Shown here: positions 17,522 through 25,174 of the stretch, piece by piece | How positions within the stretch are numbered: position 1 is the first letter of the stretch | Layout: every line of letters begins with the position of its first letter | Assembly (NCBI GenBank): GCA_944412445.1 | Contig: CALYBJ010000004.1 | Span: 25,210-89,209, forward strand | DNA length: 64,000 nucleotides | Source: an uncultured Clostridia bacterium | GTDB taxonomy: Bacteria; Bacillota; Clostridia; Oscillospirales; Acutalibacteraceae | Reading direction: 5' to 3' | The notes under the pieces: model-generated | The model's database searches: none | What the model was told of the DNA's origin: nothing | Seen by the model: only the letters and a program-made list of their open reading frames with translations | Made by a program: the position numbers and the translations under genes

Positions 17522-17551
17522 TTGACATATATACTTTCTATGTTATATAAT
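17522..17551 (+). promoter_or_regulatory. promoter of the rpmH-rnpA-yidD-yidC-jag operon
   Basis: TTGACA (17522-17527), 18 bases, TATAAT (17546-17551). The roughly 85-base leader holds a small hairpin GGACA-CTTA-TGTCC (17565-17578) and a second weak inverted repeat CACAA...TTGTG (17600-17621). No DnaA boxes are seen in this region, so it does not look like oriC although rpmH often sits there. Confidence 0.75.
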
Positions 17552-17642
17552 AACAAATTGCAGGGACACTTATGTCCTGACATCCAATATATTGAGGTCA
17601 CAATCTTTTTAAAAGTTGTGCTACGAATGGGGGTTCATCTGA

Positions 17643-17777
17643 ATGAAAAGAACTTATCAGCCCAAAAAAAGACATTTACAGAAAGTTCACGGCTTCCGTG
17701 CAAGAATGGCTGACAGAAACGGAAGAAAGGTTCTCGCTCGCCGCAGAGCTAAAGGCAGAAAGACACTTGCTGTTTAA
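17643..17777 (+). CDS. rpmH: 50S ribosomal protein L34
   Basis: A 44-residue, very basic ribosomal protein of the large subunit, beginning [18 protein letters not shown] and ending GRKTLAV, a near-consensus L34. The ATG at 17643 has a G-rich site (GGGGG) about ten bases upstream, and the normal length fixes start and stop. It is followed after 20 bases by rnpA, as in nearly all bacteria. It is first in the operon. Confidence 0.97.
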   Translation: MKRTYQPKKRHLQKVHGFRARMADRNGRKVLARRRAKGRKTLAV

Positions 17778-17797
17778 TAACTCATGATTGAGATCGG

Positions 17798-18145
17798 GTG
17801 AATGTTTTGCCGAAAATCCAAACATTAAAAACTAACAGTGACTTTCGTCGTGCCTACCTTAGAGGCAAGTCATACACAAATCCTGCGTTGGTTTCTTATG
17901 TGGTTAAAAACAACGCGGGACTTTGTCGTATAGGTATCACTACAAGCAAAAAAATCGGTAATGCGGTTCAGCGCAACAGGGCAAGAAGAGTCATCAGAGA
18001 AGCTTTCAGAAAAATCGACCTTCCGTTTAACCGCAATGTTGATATTGTTTTCGTCGCAAGAACAAAAACAATTTATAAGAAAAGCTCCGATATTTACAAC
18101 ATTATGCTGTCAATGCTTTCGGAGGCAAATATTATTTCTGTATGA
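17798..18145 (+). CDS. rnpA: ribonuclease P protein component
   Basis: RnpA is the protein cofactor of RNase P, which trims the 5' leaders of pre-tRNAs. The 115-residue protein has TNSDFRRAYLRGKSY near the N-terminus and the RNR motif in NAVQRNRARRVIREAFR (about residues 49-65). The start appears to be GTG at 17798; there is no in-frame ATG nearby, and the following residues align with other RnpA proteins. It overlaps yidD by four bases (ATGA). Confidence 0.95.
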   Translation: MNVLPKIQTLKTNSDFRRAYLRGKSYTNPALVSYVVKNNAGLCRIGITTSKKIGNAVQRNRARRVIREAFRKIDLPFNRNVDIVFVARTKTIYKKSSDIYNIMLSMLSEANIISV

Positions 18146-18393
18146 AAAATTTTATCATTAAAGCGCTCAGATTTTATCAGAGAAAAATTTCTCCGCTTTT
18201 CCCTCCCATGTGCCGTTACTACCCTACCTGTTCAAACTATATGCTTACGGCTGTTGAAAGATACGGCGCCGCTCGAGGCGTTTTTATGGGAATAAAAAGA
18301 CTTATGCGCTGTAATATTCTGTTTCCCGGGGGATATGATCCTGTTCCCGAATTAAAAGACAGCTTGAAAAACAAAAAAAATTTTCGTAAATAA
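18142..18393 (+). CDS. yidD: membrane protein insertion efficiency factor YidD
   Basis: An 83-residue small membrane-associated protein that assists YidC-dependent insertion. The signature PMCRYYPTCSNYMLTAVERYG (three Cys-containing conserved motifs) starts near residue 22, with YQRKISPLFPP before it and CNILFPGGYDPVP near the end. Its position between rnpA and yidC and four-base overlap with rnpA confirm the call. Confidence 0.96.
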   Translation: MKNFIIKALRFYQRKISPLFPPMCRYYPTCSNYMLTAVERYGAARGVFMGIKRLMRCNILFPGGYDPVPELKDSLKNKKNFRK

Positions 18394-18420
18394 TTAAGTT
18401 CATTAAGGGTTGAAAATAAT

Positions 18421-19383
18421 ATGCAAGGAATTTATAATGCGCTTGCCGTTCCGTTCGGCTATATACTGCATTTTTTTTATAATTTTACGGATAACTATCT
18501 TTTATCGCTTTTTGTCCTTGTTCTTATTGTTAAGCTTATTCTCCTTCCTTCTACAATAAGTCAGCAAAAAGGCGCCGCCAAACAAATCAGACTTCAGCCT
18601 AAGGTTAATAAAATCAGGCAGAAATATTCAAACGGCGGTACCGTTACCAGAGAAATGCAGATGAAAATTCAGGAGGAAACCCAGGCTCTTTACCAGAAAG
18701 AGGGCTACAACGCCATGACCGGCGGCTGTGTTCCTCTTCTTATACAGTTTCCCGTTATGATCGGTCTTTACGGAGTTGTTTATACTCCCCTTACCAAGGT
18801 TTTGAATATTTCAGAAAGCCTTGTGCAGAAAGCGGCAGAAGCTTTAGGAATAGCTGTAAATTCCGGTTCAAGATCATACGAAATTGAGCTTTTGAAACAG
18901 CTTAACGCTTCTAATATTCCCGAATCCCTTAAAAGCTTTACGGAACAGATTATGGGTCTTAAGGATCAGTTTATGCTTTTCGGCAAGCTTGATCTTACTC
19001 AGACTCCTAAATACTCTGAGCCGAGCCTGTTATGGATTATTCCGATTTTATCTTTTGCTTTGGCAATGTTCACAAGCATTATAATGTTCCAGAAGCAGAA
19101 GCAGACTAACCCTGAAATTGCAAAAAATCCCTCAATGGGCTGCATGACCTTTATGTCGCCGGTAATGTCTCTTGTATTTACATTTATGTTCCCTGCCGGC
19201 GTCGGCGTATACTGGATTATGTCCAGCGCAATTTCTCTGATTCAGACAATTATTCTTAACTATTCTCATAACCCTCAGAGAGTTATTGCTCACGCTATGA
19301 TTGACGAAACGGTTGAACGCCGTTCAAGAGAAGCTAATATTAAAAAGTTAAAAGCATTTTCAGAAAGCAATTCTGAAGATTGA
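18421..19383 (+). CDS. yidC: membrane protein insertase YidC/OxaA
   Basis: A 320-residue insertase that places membrane proteins into the cytoplasmic membrane, alone or with Sec. There is no large periplasmic domain, as usual for Gram-positive bacteria. Hydrophobic segments lie at about residues 5-22, 28-46, 98-118, 205-228 and 245-275; QKGAAKQIRLQPKVNKIRQKY forms the conserved cytoplasmic loop, and GGCVPLLIQFPVMIGLYGVV is a family hallmark. The middle extracellular loop (about 125-200) is longer than in Bacillus SpoIIIJ. It sits 24 bases before jag. Confidence 0.95.
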   Translation: MQGIYNALAVPFGYILHFFYNFTDNYLLSLFVLVLIVKLILLPSTISQQKGAAKQIRLQPKVNKIRQKYSNGGTVTREMQMKIQEETQALYQKEGYNAMTGGCVPLLIQFPVMIGLYGVVYTPLTKVLNISESLVQKAAEALGIAVNSGSRSYEIELLKQLNASNIPESLKSFTEQIMGLKDQFMLFGKLDLTQTPKYSEPSLLWIIPILSFALAMFTSIIMFQKQKQTNPEIAKNPSMGCMTFMSPVMSLVFTFMFPAGVGVYWIMSSAISLIQTIILNYSHNPQRVIAHAMIDETVERRSREANIKKLKAFSESNSED

Positions 19384-19407
19384 AGTAAATAAAGAAGGTG
19401 TAAAAAA

Positions 19408-20349
19408 ATGATAAATGAAGCAATCGCTACCGCTTCTACTCGTGATGAAGCCATTGAAAAGGCAAAAGCGGCATTAAACGCTCCTATTGACGCTGAAGTA
19501 AAATTTGAAATTCTTCAGGAGCCTCAAAAGAAAATTCTCGGATTCATCGGCGGCAAAGACGCAAAAGTAAGAGCCTATTATGAAACTGCTGATAAAGAGC
19601 CTGAAATTAAAGCTGCGGTTAAGGAGTCTTTCTCCGCTCCGAAAAAAGAAACAGCTTCAGCACCTGTAAAAACATCAGAAGCAGTTTCAGTATCTCCCGA
19701 GGAAGACGCCGCAATAAGAAGCTACCTTGAAACAATCATTAAAGGAATGGGCATTGAAGATGTTCATCTTTCATCTAAGGAAGAGAGCGATGAAATAATT
19801 TATGAAATCACTACAGAAGAGAATTACGGTGCGATTATAGGTCATCACGGTGAAACTCTTGACTCCGTTCAGTACCTTGTAAGACTTTTCGCTAACAAAA
19901 ATACAAGCGGAAGCAAAAAGGTTTCCATAAACATCGGCGATTACAGAGAAAAAAGAGCTGAAAACCTTAAGGAGCTTGCAGCCCGTTCAGCAAGTCAGGT
20001 TCTTAAATACGGCCGCAGCGCTAAACTTGACCCCATGAATCCTTATGAAAGAAGAATTATACATACCGCAATTCAGGGTATTGAGGGCGTAACTTCTCAT
20101 TCCGTCGGCTACGATGCGGAAAGAAGGGTTATAATCACTCTTGAGGAAGGCGTTCAGCCTACTCACGGCGACAGGCGCAGAGGATATAACAGAGGCGGAA
20201 GAAACGGCGGTTACAAAGGCGGCAGAGGCAGAAGAGATAATTCTTACAAGCCTGCTGTTTCAGCCGACAGAGCACCTAAAATTGACGCCGCAGGTTCTCG
20301 CTACGGTAAAATTGAGGTAAAGAAAACAGTCCAGTCAGAAGATGAATAA
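19408..20349 (+). CDS. jag: RNA-binding protein Jag/KhpB
   Basis: A 313-residue Jag (SpoIIIJ-associated, KhpB) RNA-binding protein, linked in Gram-positive bacteria to cell-envelope growth control. The N-terminal Jag domain covers about residues 1-52 (ATASTRDEAIEKAKAALN). A low-complexity linker is followed by a KH domain with GAIIGHHGETLDSVQYLV near residue 145 and an R3H domain at about 190-255 (NPYERRIIHTAI). The C-terminal 60 residues are Gly/Arg-rich (GGRNGGYKGGRGRR), an extra RNA-binding-type tail. It ends the operon, followed by a terminator. Confidence 0.93.
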   Translation: MINEAIATASTRDEAIEKAKAALNAPIDAEVKFEILQEPQKKILGFIGGKDAKVRAYYETADKEPEIKAAVKESFSAPKKETASAPVKTSEAVSVSPEEDAAIRSYLETIIKGMGIEDVHLSSKEESDEIIYEITTEENYGAIIGHHGETLDSVQYLVRLFANKNTSGSKKVSINIGDYREKRAENLKELAARSASQVLKYGRSAKLDPMNPYERRIIHTAIQGIEGVTSHSVGYDAERRVIITLEEGVQPTHGDRRRGYNRGGRNGGYKGGRGRRDNSYKPAVSADRAPKIDAAGSRYGKIEVKKTVQSEDE

Positions 20350-20352
20350 TTG

Positions 20353-20381
20353 AAAATCAGGCTTTTATGCCTGATTTTTTT
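20353..20381 (+). terminator. intrinsic terminator after jag
   Basis: AAAATCAGGC (20353-20362) pairs with GCCTGATTTT (20369-20378), followed by further T residues. Confidence 0.88.
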
Positions 20382-20447
20382 ATATTGTTTAATATCATGG
20401 CAATAATAAATTTAAGCAATAATTTTTATTTTTTTTCTTTTTACCTA

Positions 20448-20476
20448 TTGCCTTTATTTAAAAAATATATTATAAT
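20448..20476 (+). promoter_or_regulatory. promoter of SRP RNA
   Basis: TTGCCT (20448-20453), 17 bases, TATAAT (20471-20476), placed correctly for transcription from about 20483-20490. Confidence 0.65.
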
Positions 20477-20492
20477 AATTTTTGTTAATTAT

Positions 20493-20633
20493 GAGTCCAA
20501 TTTCTGTCATGCGGCGTGTTGGTTCTGTGCGACGGAACGCTGTGAACCATGTCAGGCGGGGAACCGAGCAGCATTAAACGGTATGCCCGTGCGTTACAGT
20601 TCGCCAGCACGCCGTGTGACCGAGGTTGGACTC
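20493..20633 (+). ncRNA. ffs: signal recognition particle RNA (4.5S-like)
   Basis: The RNA scaffold of the signal recognition particle, which with Ffh targets nascent membrane and secreted proteins. The conserved apical domain is visible: GTCAGG on the 5' side, a GGAA tetraloop in CGGGGAACCG, and AGCAGC on the 3' side (20550-20575). The ends pair: GAGTCCAA (20493-20500) with TTGGACTC (20626-20633), and CGGCGTG with CACGCCG further in. About 141 nt is longer than the E. coli 4.5S form but shorter than the Bacillus type. The position just upstream of dnaX is common in Firmicutes. Exact ends are inferred from pairing. Confidence 0.9.
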
Positions 20634-20671
20634 TTTGTTTAAAATTAATTCATCTATAAGGTGTAATTCAA

Positions 20672-22555
20672 TTGTACAGAGTGTTGTATAGAAAATGGCG
20701 GCCTAAAACTTTTTCCGATGTCTCAGGTCAGCCCCATATAACCGAAACTCTAATGAACGAGGTTAAGGAAAACAGACTTGCTCATGCCTATCTCTTTACG
20801 GGATCAAGAGGTACGGGCAAGACTTCTTGCGCTAAAATTCTCGCAAAAGCAATAAACTGCCTTAACCCGATAAACGGAAATCCCTGCAATCAGTGCGATA
20901 TCTGCAAAGGAATTGACAGCGGCTCCGTTTTGGATGTTGTAGAAATTGACGCAGCCAGCAACCGCGGTATAGATGACATAAGAGCTTTAAGAGAGGAATC
21001 CGCTTTTACGCCGGCTCAGGCAAAATACCGTGTTTACATTATTGATGAAGTTCATATGCTGACGATAGAAGCCTTTAACGCTCTCCTTAAAACTCTGGAA
21101 GAGCCCCCTGCTCATATCGTCTTTATTCTTGCCACAACGGAGGTACAAAAGCTTCCTTCAACAATTCTGTCAAGATGTCAGAGGTTTGATTTTAACAGAA
21201 TCTCCGTTAATGCGATTGTTGAACGGCTTAAATTTGTTGCAGAGCAGGAAAACGCTGTTCTTGATGATGACGCCGCTATGCTTATTGCAAGAATCGCCGA
21301 CGGAGGCATGAGAGACGCGCTTTCGATATTTGACAGATGCCTGAGTATTTCGGAGAATGTTACTACAAAAATTGTATCCGAAACTGCGGGAATTGTAAGC
21401 AAAACATATCTTTTCAAGCTTACCGATGCCATTAAAAATCATGACGTCTCCAAAGCCCTGGGACTTATTGACGAGCTTCACCGTTCGTCTTTTGACACAG
21501 AACGACTGTGTACCGAATTAGCTAATCACTTCAGAAGTCTGTTAATTATAAAATCAGTTTCCCGACCCGAAGATATTCTTTTTTGCACTGACGAAGAGCT
21601 TAACGATTTGAAAAATGCGGCAAAAAGCTTTACCGTTGAAGAAATTTTGAATATTATGAATGTTTTATCTTCTGCTGTTGCCGCCATTAAATCCACACAA
21701 AACAGAAGAATCGAAACTGAAATGGCTGTTATAAAAATATGTTCTCCGAATTTGCTTACCGATTTGGACTCGGCGTTGGCCCGTATTTCAGTTCTTGAAG
21801 AAAAAGTAAAAGCCCTTGAATCCGGAAATAACAAAGCTTATGTTCAGCCGAAAAACACAGCAAATACATTCAGCGAGTCCAACGCAAATGCTAAAAAGGA
21901 AATAGATTTAAGTACTCTTGAATTTGAAGATGACAGCGATGAATATGATGATGAAGAATCTTTTGATACAATAAATTCAAATGCGATTTCCGAAAATACG
22001 GACGAGTCGCCGGTATTTGATGAAGCACCGGTATTCGATGAAGCACCGGTATTCGATGAAGCACCGGTATTTGATGAAGCGCCTGTATTTGACGAAGCGC
22101 CTGTATTTGACGAAGCGCCTGTATTTGACGAAGCGCCTGTATTTGATGAAGCGCCTGTATTTGACGAAGCGCCTGTATTTGACGAAGCACCGGTATTTGA
22201 TGAAGCGCCTGTATTTGATGAAGCGCCTGTATTTGATGAAGCTCCGGTATTTGACGAAGAGCCGGCTGCAAATTCAGTAAAAACAAATATCTCACCTGCG
22301 CAGAAAACCGGCTCCCCTGCTTCAGATGCGGAAATCAATAAAATTTGGACAAACTGCATTATTGAAATGGAAAAAAGCTGTCCCCCTACAATAGGAATGT
22401 TTATAGGCACAAAAGCCGAAATTAACGGTTCTGTGCTGACCATTTCAAATTATAATAGCGTTGTCCCGGGGATTTTTTCAATATTCAAATCTTCCATAAC
22501 CGACGCAGTAAAAAAGGTTACAGGCAAAGATTTAACAGTAAAATTAAAACAGTAA
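20672..22555 (+). CDS. dnaX: DNA polymerase III subunits gamma/tau
   Basis: The clamp-loader ATPase of the replicative polymerase. The 627-residue protein begins MYRVLYRKWRPKTFSDV, with Walker A GSRGTGKTS near residue 45, a zinc module with four Cys (C64, C73, C76, C79), Walker B VYIIDEVHML near 122 and the SRC motif ILSRCQRFDF near 170. Domain III runs to about residue 365. A low-complexity acidic linker follows that contains fourteen PVFDEA repeats (about residues 447-530), then a short C-terminal domain. The start is the rare codon TTG at 20672, supported by AAGGTG upstream and the family N-terminus. It follows the SRP RNA and precedes ebfC-recR. Confidence 0.96.
   Translation: MYRVLYRKWRPKTFSDVSGQPHITETLMNEVKENRLAHAYLFTGSRGTGKTSCAKILAKAINCLNPINGNPCNQCDICKGIDSGSVLDVVEIDAASNRGIDDIRALREESAFTPAQAKYRVYIIDEVHMLTIEAFNALLKTLEEPPAHIVFILATTEVQKLPSTILSRCQRFDFNRISVNAIVERLKFVAEQENAVLDDDAAMLIARIADGGMRDALSIFDRCLSISENVTTKIVSETAGIVSKTYLFKLTDAIKNHDVSKALGLIDELHRSSFDTERLCTELANHFRSLLIIKSVSRPEDILFCTDEELNDLKNAAKSFTVEEILNIMNVLSSAVAAIKSTQNRRIETEMAVIKICSPNLLTDLDSALARISVLEEKVKALESGNNKAYVQPKNTANTFSESNANAKKEIDLSTLEFEDDSDEYDDEESFDTINSNAISENTDESPVFDEAPVFDEAPVFDEAPVFDEAPVFDEAPVFDEAPVFDEAPVFDEAPVFDEAPVFDEAPVFDEAPVFDEAPVFDEAPVFDEEPAANSVKTNISPAQKTGSPASDAEINKIWTNCIIEMEKSCPPTIGMFIGTKAEINGSVLTISNYNSVVPGIFSIFKSSITDAVKKVTGKDLTVKLKQ
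22010..22261 (+). repeat. tandem repeat, 14 x 18 bp, inside dnaX
   Basis: Fourteen consecutive 18-base units, each coding PVFDE plus Ala (Glu in the last). The units differ only at synonymous third positions (CCG/CCT, TTT/TTC, GAT/GAC, GCA/GCG/GCT). Two unit types alternate in blocks: CCGGTATT[T/C]GATGAAGCA and CCTGTATTTGA[C/T]GAAGCG. The array is in the linker between the clamp-loader part and the C-terminal domain of tau. Its periodicity also creates spurious long ORFs in other frames. Confidence 0.97.
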
Positions 22556-22593
22556 ATTAATTTGATATTTTTTGATATTTTAGGAGGAATAAC

Positions 22594-22935
22594 ATGAAAG
22601 CCAGAATACCCAACGCCAATCAGGGCGGAAACATGATGCAGAAAATCCAGAAAATGCAGGAGGAAATGGCAAAAACTCAGGCGGCTGTTGAAGAAACTGA
22701 ATTCACTGCTTCTGCCGGAGGCGGAGCTGTTGAAGTTACGGTAAACGGCAAGCACGAGGTAAAAGCAATTAAGATGAAGCCTGAGGTTATTGATCCCGAA
22801 GATATAGATATGCTTGAAGACCTTCTTCTTGCGTCAATAAACGAGGCTATGAGAAAAGCGGACGAGGCAATGGAGTCTGAAATGGGCAAGCTTACAGGCG
22901 GGCTTAATATTCCCGGACTTCCCGGTATGTTCTGA
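22594..22935 (+). CDS. ebfC: nucleoid-associated protein, YbaB/EbfC family
   Basis: A 113-residue YbaB/EbfC-family DNA-binding protein that forms a tweezer-like dimer. It starts with a Met/Gln/Lys-rich helix (NMMQKIQKMQEEMAKTQAAV), continues through the beta strands of VEVTVNGKHEVKAIKM and ends with LTGGLNIPGLPGMF, all family hallmarks. AGGAGG precedes the ATG. Its stop codon overlaps the recR start by one base (TGATG). The dnaX-ebfC-recR order is highly conserved in bacteria. Confidence 0.96.
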   Translation: MKARIPNANQGGNMMQKIQKMQEEMAKTQAAVEETEFTASAGGGAVEVTVNGKHEVKAIKMKPEVIDPEDIDMLEDLLLASINEAMRKADEAMESEMGKLTGGLNIPGLPGMF

Positions 22936-23534
22936 TGCAGTACAGCGCAGTACCTCTTCAAAAGCTCATTGAGCAGTTTGAAAGAATGCCCGGTATCGGC
23001 AGAAAAACAGCTCAGCGGATTGCGTTTTATATTCTGGGACTGCCGAAAAACGAATCGGCTGCCATAGCTGACGCAATTACGGACGCCTGCAGTAAAATAC
23101 ATAAATGCGCTTTATGCTGTAATCTTACAGAAGAGGATTTATGTCCCATCTGTAAAAATGAAAAAAGAGACCATTCAACAGTCTGTATCGTTGAAGATAC
23201 CCAAAGCCTTATAGCAATAGAAAAAACTAAGGAATATAACGGCGTTTATCATGTTCTTCACGGAGCTATTTCTCCTTTGGACGGCATTGGTCCGGAACAG
23301 CTTACAATCAAAGAACTTCTTTCAAGGCTGGGAGGAGATGAAGTCCGGGAAGTAATTATCGCTACCGATTCGGACATTGAGGGCGAAGCAACGGCAATGT
23401 ATCTTTCAAAGCTTATAAAGCCCTGCAATATAAAAATTTCAAGAATAGCCTTCGGTCTCCCTGTGGGAACCGATATTCAGTACGCTGATGAAATAACCTT
23501 GTCAAAAGCCATTGAAGGCAGAAAAACAATTTAA
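22935..23534 (+). CDS. recR: recombination mediator RecR
   Basis: RecR acts with RecO (and RecF) to load RecA on gapped DNA in recombinational repair. The 199-residue length is standard. A helix-hairpin-helix segment with MPGIGRKTAQRIAFYIL is near residues 17-33, a C4 zinc finger (CALCCNLTEEDLCPIC) spans about 57-72, and a Toprim domain starts with VCIVEDTQSLIAIE near 82. It is translationally coupled to ebfC. An FGGY kinase gene follows after 18 bases. Confidence 0.97.
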   Translation: MQYSAVPLQKLIEQFERMPGIGRKTAQRIAFYILGLPKNESAAIADAITDACSKIHKCALCCNLTEEDLCPICKNEKRDHSTVCIVEDTQSLIAIEKTKEYNGVYHVLHGAISPLDGIGPEQLTIKELLSRLGGDEVREVIIATDSDIEGEATAMYLSKLIKPCNIKISRIAFGLPVGTDIQYADEITLSKAIEGRKTI

Positions 23535-23552
23535 TAAACGGAGGAAAGATTT

Positions 23553-25151
23553 ATGGACACAAAATATGCTTTAACCTATGACATCGGTACAACAGGCGTT
23601 AAAACCTGTGTATTTGAAATTACCGATGTAATCAAGCTTATAGGCGCAGATTCCTGCGGATACAATCTTTATGTATTCCCCGACGGCGGCGCCGAGCAGG
23701 ATCCTGACGAATGGTGGAGCGCCATGTGCGGCACTACAAAAACAGCTCTTAAAAAAGCAGGTATCAAGGCTAAGGATATAAACGGAATTTCCTTCTGTTC
23801 TCAGATGCAGGGCGTTGTTCTTGTTGATAAAGAAGGTTATCATGTTCGCAGAGCCATGAGCTATATGGACCAGAGAGCCAAGGATGAGCTTAAAAAGGGT
23901 ATCGCCCACGGTCCTCAGATCGCAGGCGCTAACATTCCCAAGCTTCTTAAATCTCTTCAGATTACAGGAGCGGTTGCCGCTTCCGTAAAAGACCCTGTTT
24001 GGAAATACAAATGGGTAGAAGCTCACGAGCCGGAAAATTTCGCGAAGGTATATAAATGGCTGGATGTTAAAGAATATCTCATCTGCCGTATGACAGGCGA
24101 ATTCTGCATGACACCCGATTCAGCCTTCGCATCCATGATATATGACATAAGAAAAGGCAAAGAATGTTGGAGCAAGGAAATGACCGATATGCTGGGCATT
24201 AAATACGAGCACCTTGCAGACATTAAGCCCTGCACGGCAAAAATCGGCACACTTACAGAAAAAGCCGCTAAGGAGCTTCATCTTGAGCCGGGCATCGCTG
24301 TATTCGGCGGCGGCGGTGACGCTTCATTAATCGGCGTAGGCGCAGGCTCTGTTGATATCGGCGACACACATGTTTATTCCGGAACTTCGGGATGGGTTTC
24401 AACGGTTGTTGACAAGAGTATTGTTGACGCAAGCGCAATGATCGCCGCCATTGTAGGCGCTGATCCCGGAAAATTCAACTACTTTGCGGAGCTTGAAACA
24501 GCCGGCAAATGTCTTGAATGGGTCAAAGACCATCTTGCTCTTGACGAAATCGGCATTTATCTTAAAAAAGAGAAAATCACCGATTCCTACGAAGCTGAAT
24601 ATACAAGTCTTTACGATTATATGTCGGAAATTATTGATAAAGTTCCTGCCGGCGCAAACGGAGTTATTTTCACTCCCTGGCTTCACGGAAACAGATGTCC
24701 CTTTGAGGATCCCAACGCAAGAGGTATGTTCTTTAACATAAGCCTTGAAACAGGTAAATCCGAGCTTTTAAGAGCCGTTATTGAGGGTGTATGCTATCAT
24801 CTCCGCTGGTTCATTGATGTTCAGGAAAAGAAGGTAAGAACCTCACAGCGCATCAGATTTGTAGGCGGCGGCGCTTTATCTCCGGTTACGTGTCAGATCC
24901 TTGCCGATGTTACAGGCAAAACTGTCGAAACAATTGACAGTCCCCAGAATGTAGGAGCAGTAGGCGCAGCAGTTGTTGTTGCGGCAGGACTTGGCATCAT
25001 CAACGGCGTTCATGAAGCAAAAAAGCTTATTAACATAGTAAAAACCTATCATCCTCAAGCTGCGAACAAGCCCATTTATGATAAGCAGTATGAGGTATTT
25101 AAGAACCTTTATAAATCCAACAAAAACAACTTTGCTGCATTAAACGGTTAA
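23553..25151 (+). CDS. FGGY-family carbohydrate kinase (xylulokinase-like)
   Basis: A 532-residue sugar kinase of the FGGY family, phosphorylating an open-chain pentulose or related sugar with ATP. The N-terminal phosphate-binding motif is YDIGTTGVKTCVFEI (about residues 9-23), with QMQGVVLVDKEG and SYMDQRA in the substrate region. The second domain has the adenosine segment FVGGGALSPVTCQILADVTGKTVE near residue 435 and NVGAVGAAVVVAAGLG after it. Xylulokinase is the nearest well-known member, but the substrate is uncertain. It is 18 bases after recR and 23 before the unknown gene, thus joined to a replication/repair operon. Confidence 0.87.
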   Translation: MDTKYALTYDIGTTGVKTCVFEITDVIKLIGADSCGYNLYVFPDGGAEQDPDEWWSAMCGTTKTALKKAGIKAKDINGISFCSQMQGVVLVDKEGYHVRRAMSYMDQRAKDELKKGIAHGPQIAGANIPKLLKSLQITGAVAASVKDPVWKYKWVEAHEPENFAKVYKWLDVKEYLICRMTGEFCMTPDSAFASMIYDIRKGKECWSKEMTDMLGIKYEHLADIKPCTAKIGTLTEKAAKELHLEPGIAVFGGGGDASLIGVGAGSVDIGDTHVYSGTSGWVSTVVDKSIVDASAMIAAIVGADPGKFNYFAELETAGKCLEWVKDHLALDEIGIYLKKEKITDSYEAEYTSLYDYMSEIIDKVPAGANGVIFTPWLHGNRCPFEDPNARGMFFNISLETGKSELLRAVIEGVCYHLRWFIDVQEKKVRTSQRIRFVGGGALSPVTCQILADVTGKTVETIDSPQNVGAVGAAVVVAAGLGIINGVHEAKKLINIVKTYHPQAANKPIYDKQYEVFKNLYKSNKNNFAALNG

Positions 25152-25174
25152 TTAACTGAAAGGATATTAATTTT

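Noticed and set aside
17412..17640. Possible replication origin upstream of rpmH
   Set aside because: No DnaA-box cluster (TTATCCACA-like) can be seen; the stretch is explained by two promoters and a leader.
20367..20642. 91-residue ORF covering the SRP RNA
   Set aside because: The segment is explained by SRP RNA pairing and conserved apical loop; the ORF lacks a ribosome binding site.
21844..22443. 199-residue antisense ORF of SNTGAS repeats, and a 99-residue ORF at 21981-22280, over the dnaX array
   Set aside because: They are other-frame readings of the 18-bp repeat, which leaves several frames open; no start signals, and dnaX is intact on the plus strand.
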